Positions 52,502-60,793 of a stretch of DNA of 64,000 nucleotides are shown piece after piece. The stretch covers positions 62,001 through 126,000 of the forward strand of contig NZ_KB899664.1 of the NCBI RefSeq assembly GCF_000378385.1, written 5' to 3'. Positions within the stretch are counted from its first letter, which is position 1. Each line of letters begins with the position of its first letter. This stretch comes from Paenibacillus daejeonensis DSM 15491 (GTDB lineage Bacteria; Bacillota; Bacilli; Paenibacillales; Paenibacillaceae). Both the position numbers and the translations under genes were made by a program. The notes under the pieces were generated by a model. It saw only the letters and a program-made list of their open reading frames with translations, was not told the DNA's origin and made no database searches.

Positions 52502-52860
52502 TCATCGGCGGGCAAGCCGCGTATCCCCCAATTCGCTCTCGGCGTCTCCGTAATCGTGATCTCCACATCCTGCGGATCGATACCCAGCTGCGACTGAATC
52601 GCTTGAAATAGCAAACGATAGAACTGTTTTTTGGTTTCCACCGAGCGCCCCTCGAACATACTGACTTCAATGACAGTGTAGGCGTCGGAACGATCCTCCG
52701 GATAATAGAAGTCCTCGCGGTCCATTGGAAAGAACCGCTGGAACCGTTTGTCTGCCGGGAGCTGGAATGCCGTAATGACCGTCGCATGAATAATATCCGA
52801 GAGTTCGGCCTTAATCGGATTCAATCTATCCTTGAGGCCATAGATTTTGAACTGAGCCAT
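52471..52860 (-). CDS. Tautomerase-superfamily protein (YusQ-like) without N-terminal proline
   Basis: 129 residues; ATG 52860 follows AAAGGTGG by eight bases (the frame is open to 52890). The protein has the pattern KRFQRFFPMDREDFYYPEDR, TVIEVSMFEGRSVETKK and NWGIRGLPADELNLNYRVDV of a Bacillus tautomerase group. Canonical tautomerases use Pro immediately after the removed Met as catalytic base; here that residue is Ala (MAQFKIYG). Activity may be lost or different. Confidence 0.82.
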   Translation of the reverse strand: MAQFKIYGLKDRLNPIKAELSDIIHATVITAFQLPADKRFQRFFPMDREDFYYPEDRSDAYTVIEVSMFEGRSVETKKQFYRLLFQAIQSQLGIDPQDVEITITETPRANWGIRGLPADELNLNYRVDV

Positions 52861-52973
52861 AAGGCAAGCCACCTTTCCTCTGGCGAGCATGTGACGTATC
52901 TAAGCTGGCTCGCGCAATCGTCTGATGCCATTCTCTCACAAAGTAACCGGTCCGTCGATCCAAAAATGACGTT

Positions 52974-53000
52974 AAAAAACCCGCTTCCTGAAGAAGCGGG
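52974..53000 (-). terminator. Terminator of the LplABC-type operon
   Basis: CCCGCTTC / GAAGCGGG, 8-bp perfect stem with a CTGAA loop and six T residues on the minus strand, directly after the permease stop. Confidence 0.88.
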
Positions 53001-53013
53001 GTGGAGGTCCGTA

Positions 53014-53904
53014 CTATTCTTTGACTGAACCGAGTGTAATGCCATGAATGAAGAAACGCTGCAGGAACGGATACACGATGAGAACAGGCAGCATCGCGAT
53101 GAAGATTTTGGCCGCATCCAGCGTACGGTTAGACAGCTCCGCCAGTCGGCGATACTGATCCTCCGACATTGTCGAAGGGTCGACGGAGACGACGAGTTGC
53201 TGGATGTACGTCTGGAGCGGATAGAACTGCTCTCGGGTCATGAACACCAGTCCGTACAAGAATTCATTCCAGTGATAGACGATACTGAACAGCGAGACGG
53301 TTGCCAGCACCGGTACAGCCAGGGGGATGTAGATTTTGAACAGCGTATACCATGGTCCTGCACCGTCGACGAGCGCCGCTTCGTCCAACTCCTTGGGCAG
53401 GTTGCGGAAGAAGTTCATCGTCAGGATGATATTGAATACGAGCGTCTGCGCGCCGCCGACGAGGACGAGTGCCCAGATGCTGTTCAGCAGGTCGAGCTCT
53501 TTGACCGTCAGATACAGCGGGATCAAGCCGCCGTTGAACAGCATCGTGAAGATCAGGATCCACATGAATACATTGCGGCCTTTGAATTGCGCTGCCGTTC
53601 GCGAGAGCGGATAAGACATAAGCGCAACGATGATAAAATTGAGTGAGACTCCCAGCAGCACGCGCTGGGTCGAGATCCAAAAGGACCGGAAAAACTGACT
53701 GTCATTAAGAATCTGGCCGTATGCGTTGAGATTGAAATCCACCGGCCATAGCCAGACCTGTCCGGCCGCAGCGGCCGAGTTGGAGCTTAACGACAGGGAG
53801 AGCGTATACCAGATCGGCAGGACGCATGACAAGGTAATGCCTACCAGGATAACAATCAGCACAATATCGGTCACGCGGTTGCCTAGCGTCTGATCTCGGA
53901 CCAA
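53014..53904 (-). CDS. ABC transporter permease, LplC/YtcP type
   Basis: 296 residues, six helices. TTG 53904 is preferred because AGGAGG is eight bases upstream; the GTG at 53913 touches that site. The EAA loop reads LDEAALVDGAGPWYTLFKIY, followed by IPLAVPVLATVSLF, and the C-terminus RFFIHGITLGSVKE is the hallmark of the LplC/YtcP group. It pairs with the LplB-like subunit 79 bp upstream. The importer lacks its own ATPase gene, as usual. Confidence 0.9.
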   Translation of the reverse strand: MVRDQTLGNRVTDIVLIVILVGITLSCVLPIWYTLSLSLSSNSAAAAGQVWLWPVDFNLNAYGQILNDSQFFRSFWISTQRVLLGVSLNFIIVALMSYPLSRTAAQFKGRNVFMWILIFTMLFNGGLIPLYLTVKELDLLNSIWALVLVGGAQTLVFNIILTMNFFRNLPKELDEAALVDGAGPWYTLFKIYIPLAVPVLATVSLFSIVYHWNEFLYGLVFMTREQFYPLQTYIQQLVVSVDPSTMSEDQYRRLAELSNRTLDAAKIFIAMLPVLIVYPFLQRFFIHGITLGSVKE

Positions 53905-53983
53905 GGTCTGCACCTCCTGCTCTAGTTGAAATGAGTTGTATCACGTAGAAAAGGTCATTACAAACCGATGCTTTGAACAACCT

Positions 53984-54874
53984 TTAGAATATGCGATAGT
54001 TAACAAAACGGTAGGCGAGATAATACGAGACCGAGATCAACAGGAAGCCAATAACGGACTTCAACAGACCGACGACGGTTGCCAGCTCATATTGCAGGTT
54101 AAGCAAGCCAGTCCGGTAGACCCAGGTATCAATAATATCGCCTGTCGAGTACACTAGCGGATTGTACAGGTTGAAGATTTGATCAAATCCTGCATTAAGT
54201 ACATTGCCCAGACTGAGCACGGCGAGCAGTACCGCTGTCGTACGGATTCCTGGCAGGGTGATGTGCCAGAGACTTCTCCAGCGCCCCGCGCCATCAATAT
54301 TGGCGGCCTCATACAGCGCAGGATTGATCCCGGTGAGGGCAGCCAGATAGATGATCGTGCCGAAGCCGAACTCCTTCCAGACGTCAGTGGTGACAACCAG
54401 GAATGGGAACAGCTGCGCATCGGCAAAAAACAGCTTCGGCTGGACGCCGAACAAAGCAGTCAATTGATTGACCGGTCCATTATAGGAGAACAAGTCAAGG
54501 ACGATGCCCCCCAAGATAACCCACGACAAGAAGTGGGGCAGGTAAACAATCGTTTGAATCCAGCGTCTGAGAATCATCAGGCGCAGCTCGTTAAGCATCA
54601 GGGCAAACATCAGCGGCGCAATCAGATTGGCAACAATCTTCATCGATGCAATAACCAGTGTATTGATAAAAACTTCTTGGGTATCTCTAAGCAGCAACAT
54701 ATACCGGAAGTGCTCAAGCCCGGCCCAGTCTGAACCGGTGATCCCTCTGCCGGGATTAAAATATTGGAATGCAATGACAATGCCGAACATCGGGATGATA
54801 CTGAAGACAAACAGCCACAGGAATCCCGGCACCAGCATCAGATAGTAATGTTTGGCGAAACCCTTCATTCGCAT
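53984..54874 (-). CDS. ABC transporter permease, LplB type
   Basis: 296 residues, six helices, with AAAGGAG seven bases before the ATG. The LplB features are YYLMLVPGFLWLFVFSIIPM at the N-terminus, the EAA loop LYEAANIDGAGRWRSLWHIT, and the end LAYRFVNYRIF. It is the first permease of the operon, downstream of the binding protein. Confidence 0.9.
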   Translation of the reverse strand: MRMKGFAKHYYLMLVPGFLWLFVFSIIPMFGIVIAFQYFNPGRGITGSDWAGLEHFRYMLLLRDTQEVFINTLVIASMKIVANLIAPLMFALMLNELRLMILRRWIQTIVYLPHFLSWVILGGIVLDLFSYNGPVNQLTALFGVQPKLFFADAQLFPFLVVTTDVWKEFGFGTIIYLAALTGINPALYEAANIDGAGRWRSLWHITLPGIRTTAVLLAVLSLGNVLNAGFDQIFNLYNPLVYSTGDIIDTWVYRTGLLNLQYELATVVGLLKSVIGFLLISVSYYLAYRFVNYRIF

Positions 54875-54916
54875 GACGGCACTCCTTTCCCCGCATCCTA
54901 CGGCGCATGTTCCAGA

Positions 54917-54937
54917 GCCCCGGCGCGGCGCCGGGGC
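54917..54937 (-). other. GC-rich hairpin between binding-protein and permease genes
   Basis: GCCCCGGCG / CGCCGGGGC, 9-bp perfect stem with a three-base loop and no T tract. In ABC operons such a stem often protects the upstream binding-protein mRNA so that it outnumbers the permeases. Confidence 0.6.
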
Positions 54938-54971
54938 GTCTGGTTATGGTGTGTGTGATACGCCCTTCAGA

Positions 54972-56687
54972 TTACTCTGCCAGCGCGTCTGCTACTTCCT
55001 GTGTAATCTGGTCGCCGCCTTGACGCTTCCAGTCTTCGACGAAGGTGTCGAAGGTCTCGAGCGGCGCGGCGCCCATGATGATGCGTAGGAACGTCTCGTC
55101 TTCAATCTTGCGCAGGTTGACCCAGCGGCTCTCCATCATCGGTGTCTGCTCATAGATCAGACTCGGTACTTCATTGATGTCGGTATCGACCAAGGGGGTG
55201 CCACCGACCATGATGGAGTACGAACGGGTCCAGGCTCCCCAGTTAGCTTCCGGGTTCCAGGTTTCGATATCCAAGACATCGTAAGGCTCATTTTTAATGC
55301 TTTTGATGCTGGCCAGATCGGATTGAAGAAGCTTGTAGGTCTTGGCGTCTTGATAGTCCTCTGCCGTCTTGTTGCCCGCCAGCAATTCACGGGTAGCTTC
55401 TACTGTAAATTCAATTTCGTCAGATGGGGCATGGACGACACGCAGGGGATAGTAGCCTGGACCGCCCTTACTCGGGTCAAACGTATTCTCTTGCTCTTGT
55501 TTCAGCAAATTGTTCGACAGCTTCATCGCAACTTCTGGATGCTCATATCCTTTGCGGACAACCACGAAATCAGTGGAAGGCGTAGCGATATGGGCATTGA
55601 ACACACCGCTCTCATCCAGTGGAAGAGCATAAGCCTGCCAGTTGGCTTCCGGATTATTCCGTACGGCATTAGTCAGTGGACCGTAACCCATCCACCATGG
55701 TGCAAAAAAGATACCGGATTTGCCTGCAATGATGGGTTCATCCGCCTTGTTGCGAACAGCCATCTCTGGATCAATTAGACCCTTGGCGTACAAATCTCTC
55801 AAGCTGGCAAGTGCTTCTCTCGTCTCGGGAAGGATCGAGCCATATACCGGGTTGCCATCCTCGCCTTCCAGCCAGTAGCCTGGGTACGAATGATGGGCCG
55901 AGAAGATAGGGTCAAAGCCGTAGAGATTATTTTTGGACTCCAGGAAATTGGCATACAGCTTGCCGCCGCTCTCCGGACCGGTGATACCGATGGTATCACG
56001 CTGACCGTTGCCATCCGGATCGTCTTCGACGAAGGCCCGTGCAACAGTCTCCAGCTCAGCCATTGTGGTTGGCGGCTCAAGATTCAACTTGTCCAGCCAG
56101 TCCTTCCGCAGCCACATCAAATGGTAGCCGTCTGCATTCGCCTGAACACCAGGAATACCCATGATCTTTCCGTCAAAAGTGACAGCATTCAGAGCAGCGC
56201 CATTCGTGCTCTCGATGATCTCCCGGATCTCCGGTGAGGCATATCTCTCATACACTTCGGTTAGATCAGCCAGTTGGTCAGCTTCTACCATCTGGCGCAG
56301 CTCGACGGCATTGACAACCATCGCATCGGGCAAGTCGTTACTGGCAATTGCCAGGCTGATGCGTTGACGGTAGTTCTGGCCCGAAGCCGCGAAATGATGA
56401 TTCACGTCCACATTGAGCGCTTCTTTAATTTGTCGGGTGTACTGATTGTCCATCGGCGTGTCACCAGCCGGCAATTCGTTATCCGTCGGATCCACGTCGA
56501 TGCCCACATTAATAGTAACGGCTTCTTCGTAGCGGCCAAACGGATCAGCAGGTTCTGTGTTGGCGGACGTGTTATTGTCCGGCGTCCCGGTTTGATCTGG
56601 CGGTGTGTTGTTACCCGCGTTACTGCAAGCACCCATCACTACGGAGCAGGCCAGCACCAGCGCAAGCAAGCTTGATTTTTTCTTCAT
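54972..56687 (-). CDS. Extracellular solute-binding lipoprotein, LplA/YtcQ type
   Basis: 571 residues. Lipobox VMGAC gives Cys21; a Thr/Asn/Asp linker leads to the mature domain, which begins NVGIDVDPTDNELPAGDTPM and has QIKEALNVDVNH and IMGIPGVQANADGYHLMWLR, as in the long LplA-like proteins of Paenibacillus. These bind oligosaccharides or uronic-acid glycans; the ligand here is open. First gene of the operon; a candidate CcpA site lies about 90 bp upstream. Confidence 0.9.
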   Translation of the reverse strand: MKKKSSLLALVLACSVVMGACSNAGNNTPPDQTGTPDNNTSANTEPADPFGRYEEAVTINVGIDVDPTDNELPAGDTPMDNQYTRQIKEALNVDVNHHFAASGQNYRQRISLAIASNDLPDAMVVNAVELRQMVEADQLADLTEVYERYASPEIREIIESTNGAALNAVTFDGKIMGIPGVQANADGYHLMWLRKDWLDKLNLEPPTTMAELETVARAFVEDDPDGNGQRDTIGITGPESGGKLYANFLESKNNLYGFDPIFSAHHSYPGYWLEGEDGNPVYGSILPETREALASLRDLYAKGLIDPEMAVRNKADEPIIAGKSGIFFAPWWMGYGPLTNAVRNNPEANWQAYALPLDESGVFNAHIATPSTDFVVVRKGYEHPEVAMKLSNNLLKQEQENTFDPSKGGPGYYPLRVVHAPSDEIEFTVEATRELLAGNKTAEDYQDAKTYKLLQSDLASIKSIKNEPYDVLDIETWNPEANWGAWTRSYSIMVGGTPLVDTDINEVPSLIYEQTPMMESRWVNLRKIEDETFLRIIMGAAPLETFDTFVEDWKRQGGDQITQEVADALAE

Positions 56688-56772
56688 CGTGCACCCCTTC
56701 TTTCTGTGGAAAGTGTGTTGCCCGTTCTTTAGGACACTTTAACTGTAACACAATGAAAACGCCTACCAGGAT

Positions 56773-56786
56773 AGAAAGCGGTTTCG
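56773..56786 (-). promoter_or_regulatory. Candidate CcpA (cre) site upstream of the LplA-type gene
   Basis: AGAAAGCGGTTTCG agrees with the cre consensus TGWAANCGNTNWCA at 12 of 14 positions and is nearly symmetric. A second weaker match, TGAAAACGCCTACC, lies just beside it at about 56755. Confidence 0.4.
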
Positions 56787-56990
56787 TATACAGGGGGTCG
56801 GATGTAGGCTGATTGTATGCCCGGTGGCCGACGATCTGACATCTCACCCCCCGGCAGGGAGACATTTGTCTACCCTAGCGGCAACGCGTCACGGCCAGGG
56901 TAGACGGATGGAGTTAAAGGGATGCTGGGCGAATGTAGGCAAGGGGGTGGCACACAGATACAGTTAGCGGGGAGGGGGGCGACTAGCCGA
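56787..56990. other. Non-coding stretch with one hairpin
   Basis: The only structure seen is GTCTACCCT (56868-56876) pairing with AGGGTAGAC (56897-56905) without a T tract. No gene is supported. Confidence 0.5.
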
Positions 56991-56995
56991 CAACG

Positions 56996-57118
56996 AACAC
57001 GAAATTTCATATCTATTTCTGGTTTTCGCGATGAAATCGTGAAATAAACACGAAATTTCGAGCTTATTGTGCCGTTTTACGGAAAAGTGGGCAAATGTAT
57101 ATGAAATTTCATATACAA
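56996..57118 (+). repeat. GAAATTTC element, copy 2
   Basis: GAAATTTC at 57001, 57052 and 57103, exactly 51 bp apart, ending in the larger palindrome TATATGAAATTTCATATA. Nearly identical to the copies at 59035 and 60429. Confidence 0.92.
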
Positions 57119-57183
57119 TTTTGGTGCGATGACGTTTTAGGTACCGAACAAATGCCAGAGTGGTCAACAGCTAAGCTGATACG

Positions 57184-58071
57184 TCAGGTTTTCTCCAGTA
57201 AAAAGGAGATCAACTCCTGATGCACACGTATCGGCTGTTCATGGTTGATGGCGTGACCCGCCTGGGGAATGATGCTGTAATGATAGCCTTCCTGGGCTAG
57301 AAGAGCAGCCAAATCTTTTCTCACTACGGTAGAGTGGTCGCCCAGCAAAAAATAAAACTTGTCTCGCACCTTTCGGTCAGCTTCTCGATCGTACGGATGT
57401 GGACGATGTGGAAACATGGCCCGCTGGTTGTGACTCTTCATCAGCAGTACAAGATGGTCCTCTAATAGCGGATGTCGGTCAAATACATCGGACGCGGGTG
57501 AACTTAGCTTACCGATGATTTTGCGCAGGTTGCGCTCTGTCGGTATCAGCATTTCAGGGAACATTAGCATTAGTGTGCTGATCATTGCCTTGATTGGGCG
57601 CTGCACGGGCCCTCCCTCTAGACATAAGGTGCGCAAGACCCGCTCCGGGCAGGTCACTGTATATTGATAAGCTATATGAGCCCCATTGGAGACACCGGCG
57701 AGATGGAACTTATGAAGGTTAAAATGCCGGGCGAGTTCGTTTATCCAGACGGTCTGTTCGAATTCGACTCGCGTGAATCGCGTGTTGGGCTTGCTTTTGC
57801 CAGGGCCGCCAAGCGTATCGACTGCTATACAATAGAAATGGCGGGCCAGTGTTTTCATATTGAGTGCCCACATTAGCGCTGAATTATCACCTACACCATG
57901 AAACAGCATCAGCGGTGGGGCGTCGGGTTCACCGGCGGTGAGGCAATGTGTGATGCCATAACTTGTGGAGACGTCATGAGCTTCCACGTCCGTATCCCAC
58001 ATTCGTAATATTTCATCATAAGAGGACAGGACCTGCGCGCGCAACGCCTTACTTTTAAACACTTCCATCAT
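57184..58071 (-). CDS. Alpha/beta-fold hydrolase
   Basis: 295 residues. The oxyanion segment is LMLFHGVGDNSALMW, the nucleophile elbow AGVSNGAH (G-x-S-x-G variant with Ser near 136), the likely acid Asp in FLLGDHSTVV and the catalytic His in IPQAGHAINHEQP. No signal peptide, so cytoplasmic; substrate unknown. The start overlaps the upstream TetR gene by 17 bases, so both are co-transcribed, and the hydrolase may destroy the regulator's inducer. Confidence 0.88.
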   Translation of the reverse strand: MMEVFKSKALRAQVLSSYDEILRMWDTDVEAHDVSTSYGITHCLTAGEPDAPPLMLFHGVGDNSALMWALNMKTLARHFYCIAVDTLGGPGKSKPNTRFTRVEFEQTVWINELARHFNLHKFHLAGVSNGAHIAYQYTVTCPERVLRTLCLEGGPVQRPIKAMISTLMLMFPEMLIPTERNLRKIIGKLSSPASDVFDRHPLLEDHLVLLMKSHNQRAMFPHRPHPYDREADRKVRDKFYFLLGDHSTVVRKDLAALLAQEGYHYSIIPQAGHAINHEQPIRVHQELISFLLEKT

Positions 58072-58744
58072 CGTCCTCCCCTGAAGCTGTCATGAAGCGC
58101 AGCAGCACTCTAGCATTCGGCAGAGGCGGTTCCGCCTCGCTTCCTTCTGATTGGATGCGAGTGATGCTTATACCTTGCAGCATAGAAAAATAGGTAATGG
58201 CCAACATGAGCGGATCTTCCTGTCGAAGCTCCCCACGACGTTGACCCTCAACAATCAAAGGAATTAAATGTTGAAAAGGTTCACCCCGCCGTTGCTGCAT
58301 AATTGTCAGAGCCTCTTCAGGAATGCCGCCCGGAGCGACGACAAGTAGTAAATTGAAGCGCCAATGCTGTAGGGCTATGCTGGTTGGCGAGATGAAAGCA
58401 TTGGTTAACCAAGTGATTCGTTCCAGCGGTGTGCCTTTCAGTTGAGAGGCCCACAGTATTGAGTTGGCAGCGCCATCTGAAGTTAGCTTTACAATTTGTA
58501 CAAACAACTCTTCTTTGGATTTGTAATACGTGTATACATAGCCCTGACTAAAGCCGGCACTTTCCGCAATATCCTTAATTTTGGTGCCGGCAAATCCTTT
58601 GTGCGAAAACACATCTACTGCGTGTAGAATGATTTTTCGCCGGACTGGGTCGCCTGCCGCCGCTTCGAAGCTGTCGTAAAACCGTTGCTGCAATCCTAGA
58701 CTTTGATCCGATTGTATGGATTGATTTTTGATGATAAGCACCAC
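58055..58744 (-). CDS. TetR-family transcriptional regulator
   Basis: 229 residues with a GTG start behind AGGGTGG. The HTH reads TKIKDIAESAGFSQGYVYTYY after a typical RRKIILHAVDVFSHKGFAG helix. An N-terminal extension of about 32 residues precedes it. An 18-bp perfect palindrome lies eight bases upstream of the start and is the obvious operator. It forms an operon with the hydrolase gene. Confidence 0.9.
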   Translation of the reverse strand: MVLIIKNQSIQSDQSLGLQQRFYDSFEAAAGDPVRRKIILHAVDVFSHKGFAGTKIKDIAESAGFSQGYVYTYYKSKEELFVQIVKLTSDGAANSILWASQLKGTPLERITWLTNAFISPTSIALQHWRFNLLLVVAPGGIPEEALTIMQQRRGEPFQHLIPLIVEGQRRGELRQEDPLMLAITYFSMLQGISITRIQSEGSEAEPPLPNARVLLRFMTASGEDDDGSV

Positions 58745-58751
58745 CCTGTTA

Positions 58752-58769
58752 TGAATGAACGTTCATTCA
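58752..58769. promoter_or_regulatory. Perfect 18-bp TetR operator
   Basis: TGAATGAACGTTCATTCA is fully self-complementary and resembles known fatty-acid or drug-responsive TetR boxes (TGAATGA...TCATTCA). It lies just before the TetR-hydrolase operon, in the position expected for autorepression. Confidence 0.75.
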
Positions 58770-59029
58770 AATAGTACCACAAAAAGGTAATTTAATGAAA
58801 ACTCCTTTGAGGTCAGTCAGTTAGAGGCAGATGGTGGGGCTGAACTGCGGAACCCCATGTTATCGCACCCCGAACCTTGGGAGCCGCCAGCTGCGAGACA
58901 AAATAAACCGGAGTTGCACATGGTAGAATATTGAGAGTGCTGAACAGAGTGGATAGATGGAACGGTACAGAATGGAACAGAGTAGAAGAGTTGGTGTAGC
59001 CTGGTGGGGGATGCGCGTACCCGGTAATA
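58770..59029. other. Non-coding stretch
   Basis: No supported gene, terminator or tandem repeat was seen between the TetR operator and GAAATTTC copy 3. Confidence 0.5.
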
Positions 59030-59152
59030 AACTCGAAATTTCATATATATTTTGGGATTTCTCGATGAAATCGTGAAATAAACACGAAATTTCGAGCTTA
59101 TTGCGCCGTTTCACCGAAAAGTGGGCAAATGTATATGAAATTTCATATACAA
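59030..59152 (+). repeat. GAAATTTC element, copy 3
   Basis: GAAATTTC at 59035, 59086 and 59137, exactly 51 bp apart, same direction as copies 2 and 4. It lies about 350 bp before a nuclease-like gene, and copy 4 lies about 245 bp after it. Confidence 0.92.
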
Positions 59153-59434
59153 TGGTTTGCGCCGTCGATGCAGGGGGGATTGGTACCTGTGCGCAGCCAG
59201 TACGTGTGTGTTCACCAGGTAATGGGGAATCGGAGCAGCTTTTGAACAGGGTGGGAGTGGCCAGTAGTTAATAATCGTTCAAACTGATGAGCTCGCTCAT
59301 ATCAACTTTCCTATAGGCCGGAGCTTAACTCGGTTCCCCCACTCCATTGTAAGGTGCGTGATGGCTAACTTAGTAATATAGTAGTTGCAGCAAAGCTGAA
59401 TTTATGGGAAAATATTCAACAAACGAGGCAAAGC

Positions 59435-59479
59435 ATGCCCCGGTTCCTTTCTCTAGCAGAGAGGCGCCGGGGCATTTTT
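59435..59479 (+). terminator. Leader terminator before the nuclease-like gene
   Basis: ATGCCCCGG / CCGGGGCAT, 9-bp perfect stem with an inner CTCT-AGC-AGAG hairpin and five T residues. No gene lies upstream on this strand, so it may attenuate the gene starting 25 bp later or end a small RNA. Confidence 0.7.
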
Positions 59480-59503
59480 ATTTTAGCGGATGAGGTGATG
59501 GTG

Positions 59504-60184
59504 ATGGGGTTTCAAATTGAGCAGGAGCGATGGATGAACTACCACATGAAACAAAGAAGGGGTGAACGTCTGGACGCATTAAGACGTGGGCACGGATTTG
59601 GTAATCAATTGTTTGTAGAGAAGATTTGGTGGGAATTAGTTGGGCATTTTGAGGGATTGCATCCAGAGTATGAGGTTAAGGATTGGCGCGGACGGTCTTA
59701 TTTTGTGGATTTCATGTGGATCGTGATGGCCAGGCGCTTTATCTTCGAAATCATGGATTTTGGTTCCCACGGGAAAGAGCGCATCAAGTATCGCAGAGAT
59801 TTGAATCGGGGTCTGTTTTTGCAAGCGCAGGATTGCGAGGTGTTCTACATTGCCTTGGACGAGCTGAAGGAGAATCCTACATTCATTCTAAATGCACTGC
59901 GGAACATTCTCTCCCCTTACTTATCCGCAAAAAGCGAGGTCAGAGTCTCTGGGGGCTTGTATTGCAAGATTGAACGCGAGCTGATGCGGGCAGCGATCCG
60001 GCGCCATCGGGTTATTCGGCCAGTTGAAGCAGCGAAGGAATTGGAGATTCACACGATGACCGTTATAAAGTACTGCCGACAGTTGGTGGAGAAAGGGAAG
60101 TTTCGTCCGGTGGACAAAGGACTGTCAGGTCGAGTAGTGGCTTATGAGTATATCGGCTCGTTGCAAGGCCCTGACTTGGTGTAG
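59504..60184 (+). CDS. PD-(D/E)XK nuclease-like protein with C-terminal winged-helix region
   Basis: 226 residues from ATG 59504, with GAGGTG six bases upstream (the frame is open from 59435 through a terminator). The N-terminal half recalls a Paenibacillus family related to DUF559/Vsr-type nucleases: RRGERLDALRRGHGFGNQLF, HPEYEVKDWRGRSYFVDF, and FEIMDFGSH where relatives read IEIDGYGPH. The Glu and an earlier Asp of the metal site remain, but the third residue is Met rather than Asp. The C-terminal 70 residues look like a winged helix (RPVEAAKELEIHTMTVIKYC). Function unknown. Direct copies of the GAAATTTC element flank the gene. Confidence 0.7.
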   Translation: MGFQIEQERWMNYHMKQRRGERLDALRRGHGFGNQLFVEKIWWELVGHFEGLHPEYEVKDWRGRSYFVDFMWIVMARRFIFEIMDFGSHGKERIKYRRDLNRGLFLQAQDCEVFYIALDELKENPTFILNALRNILSPYLSAKSEVRVSGGLYCKIERELMRAAIRRHRVIRPVEAAKELEIHTMTVIKYCRQLVEKGKFRPVDKGLSGRVVAYEYIGSLQGPDLV

Positions 60185-60423
60185 GTGGGATGGCTGAGGG
60201 ACAGCTGGAGTATGGCTGGAGTATGGCATTCCATTGCCGACTAGTGCTCCGCAGGCAGTTCTCCGGACCCCGGGGGTCAGACGGCGTAGCGGCGGTCGGT
60301 ATTACATTACATTGTAGGCAGCAACTAGGTCACTCGTTGATAGCTGTAGCTTGGTGTATAACGGTTGGTCGATCCGGAGGATACAGGTGATGGCAGGTTG
60401 TTCAGTTTAAACAAATACAATTA
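60185..60423. other. Non-coding stretch after the nuclease-like gene
   Basis: Contains a short direct repeat (CTGGAGTATGG twice near 60207) but no supported gene or terminator. Confidence 0.5.
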
Positions 60424-60546
60424 AACACGAAATTTCATATCTATTTCTGGTTTTCGCGATGAAAACGTGAAATAAACACGAAATTTCGAGCTTATTGCGC
60501 CGTTTTACGGAAAAGTGGGCATATGTATATGAAATTTCATATACAA
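60424..60546 (+). repeat. GAAATTTC element, copy 4
   Basis: GAAATTTC at 60429, 60480 and 60531, exactly 51 bp apart. Differs from copy 2 at only a few positions (for example GAAAACGTG for GAAATCGTG). The space from 60547 to 60793 has a CCAGA-type hairpin near 60605-60630 and otherwise nothing recognised. Confidence 0.92.
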
Positions 60547-60793
60547 TGCGGCTGGCCTGCCGAGAAGGTCCCGCGTCGCAGCCGCATAATAGGATCCCCG
60601 ACCCCAGACCTGGAAACCCCCAGATCTGGCAACCCATTACCCGCCATCAGCAGGATGCGGCTCTCAATATGTGCGCGGCCACTCACCCTAATATGGGACA
60701 GGCCGAGTAGGAGCCGGGTAGGATGAAATGTTTGGGCGGAGGAGGTATGCTTTCAATAGAGAAGACTGGAAAAGTTGAACAGGAGGCATGCAC

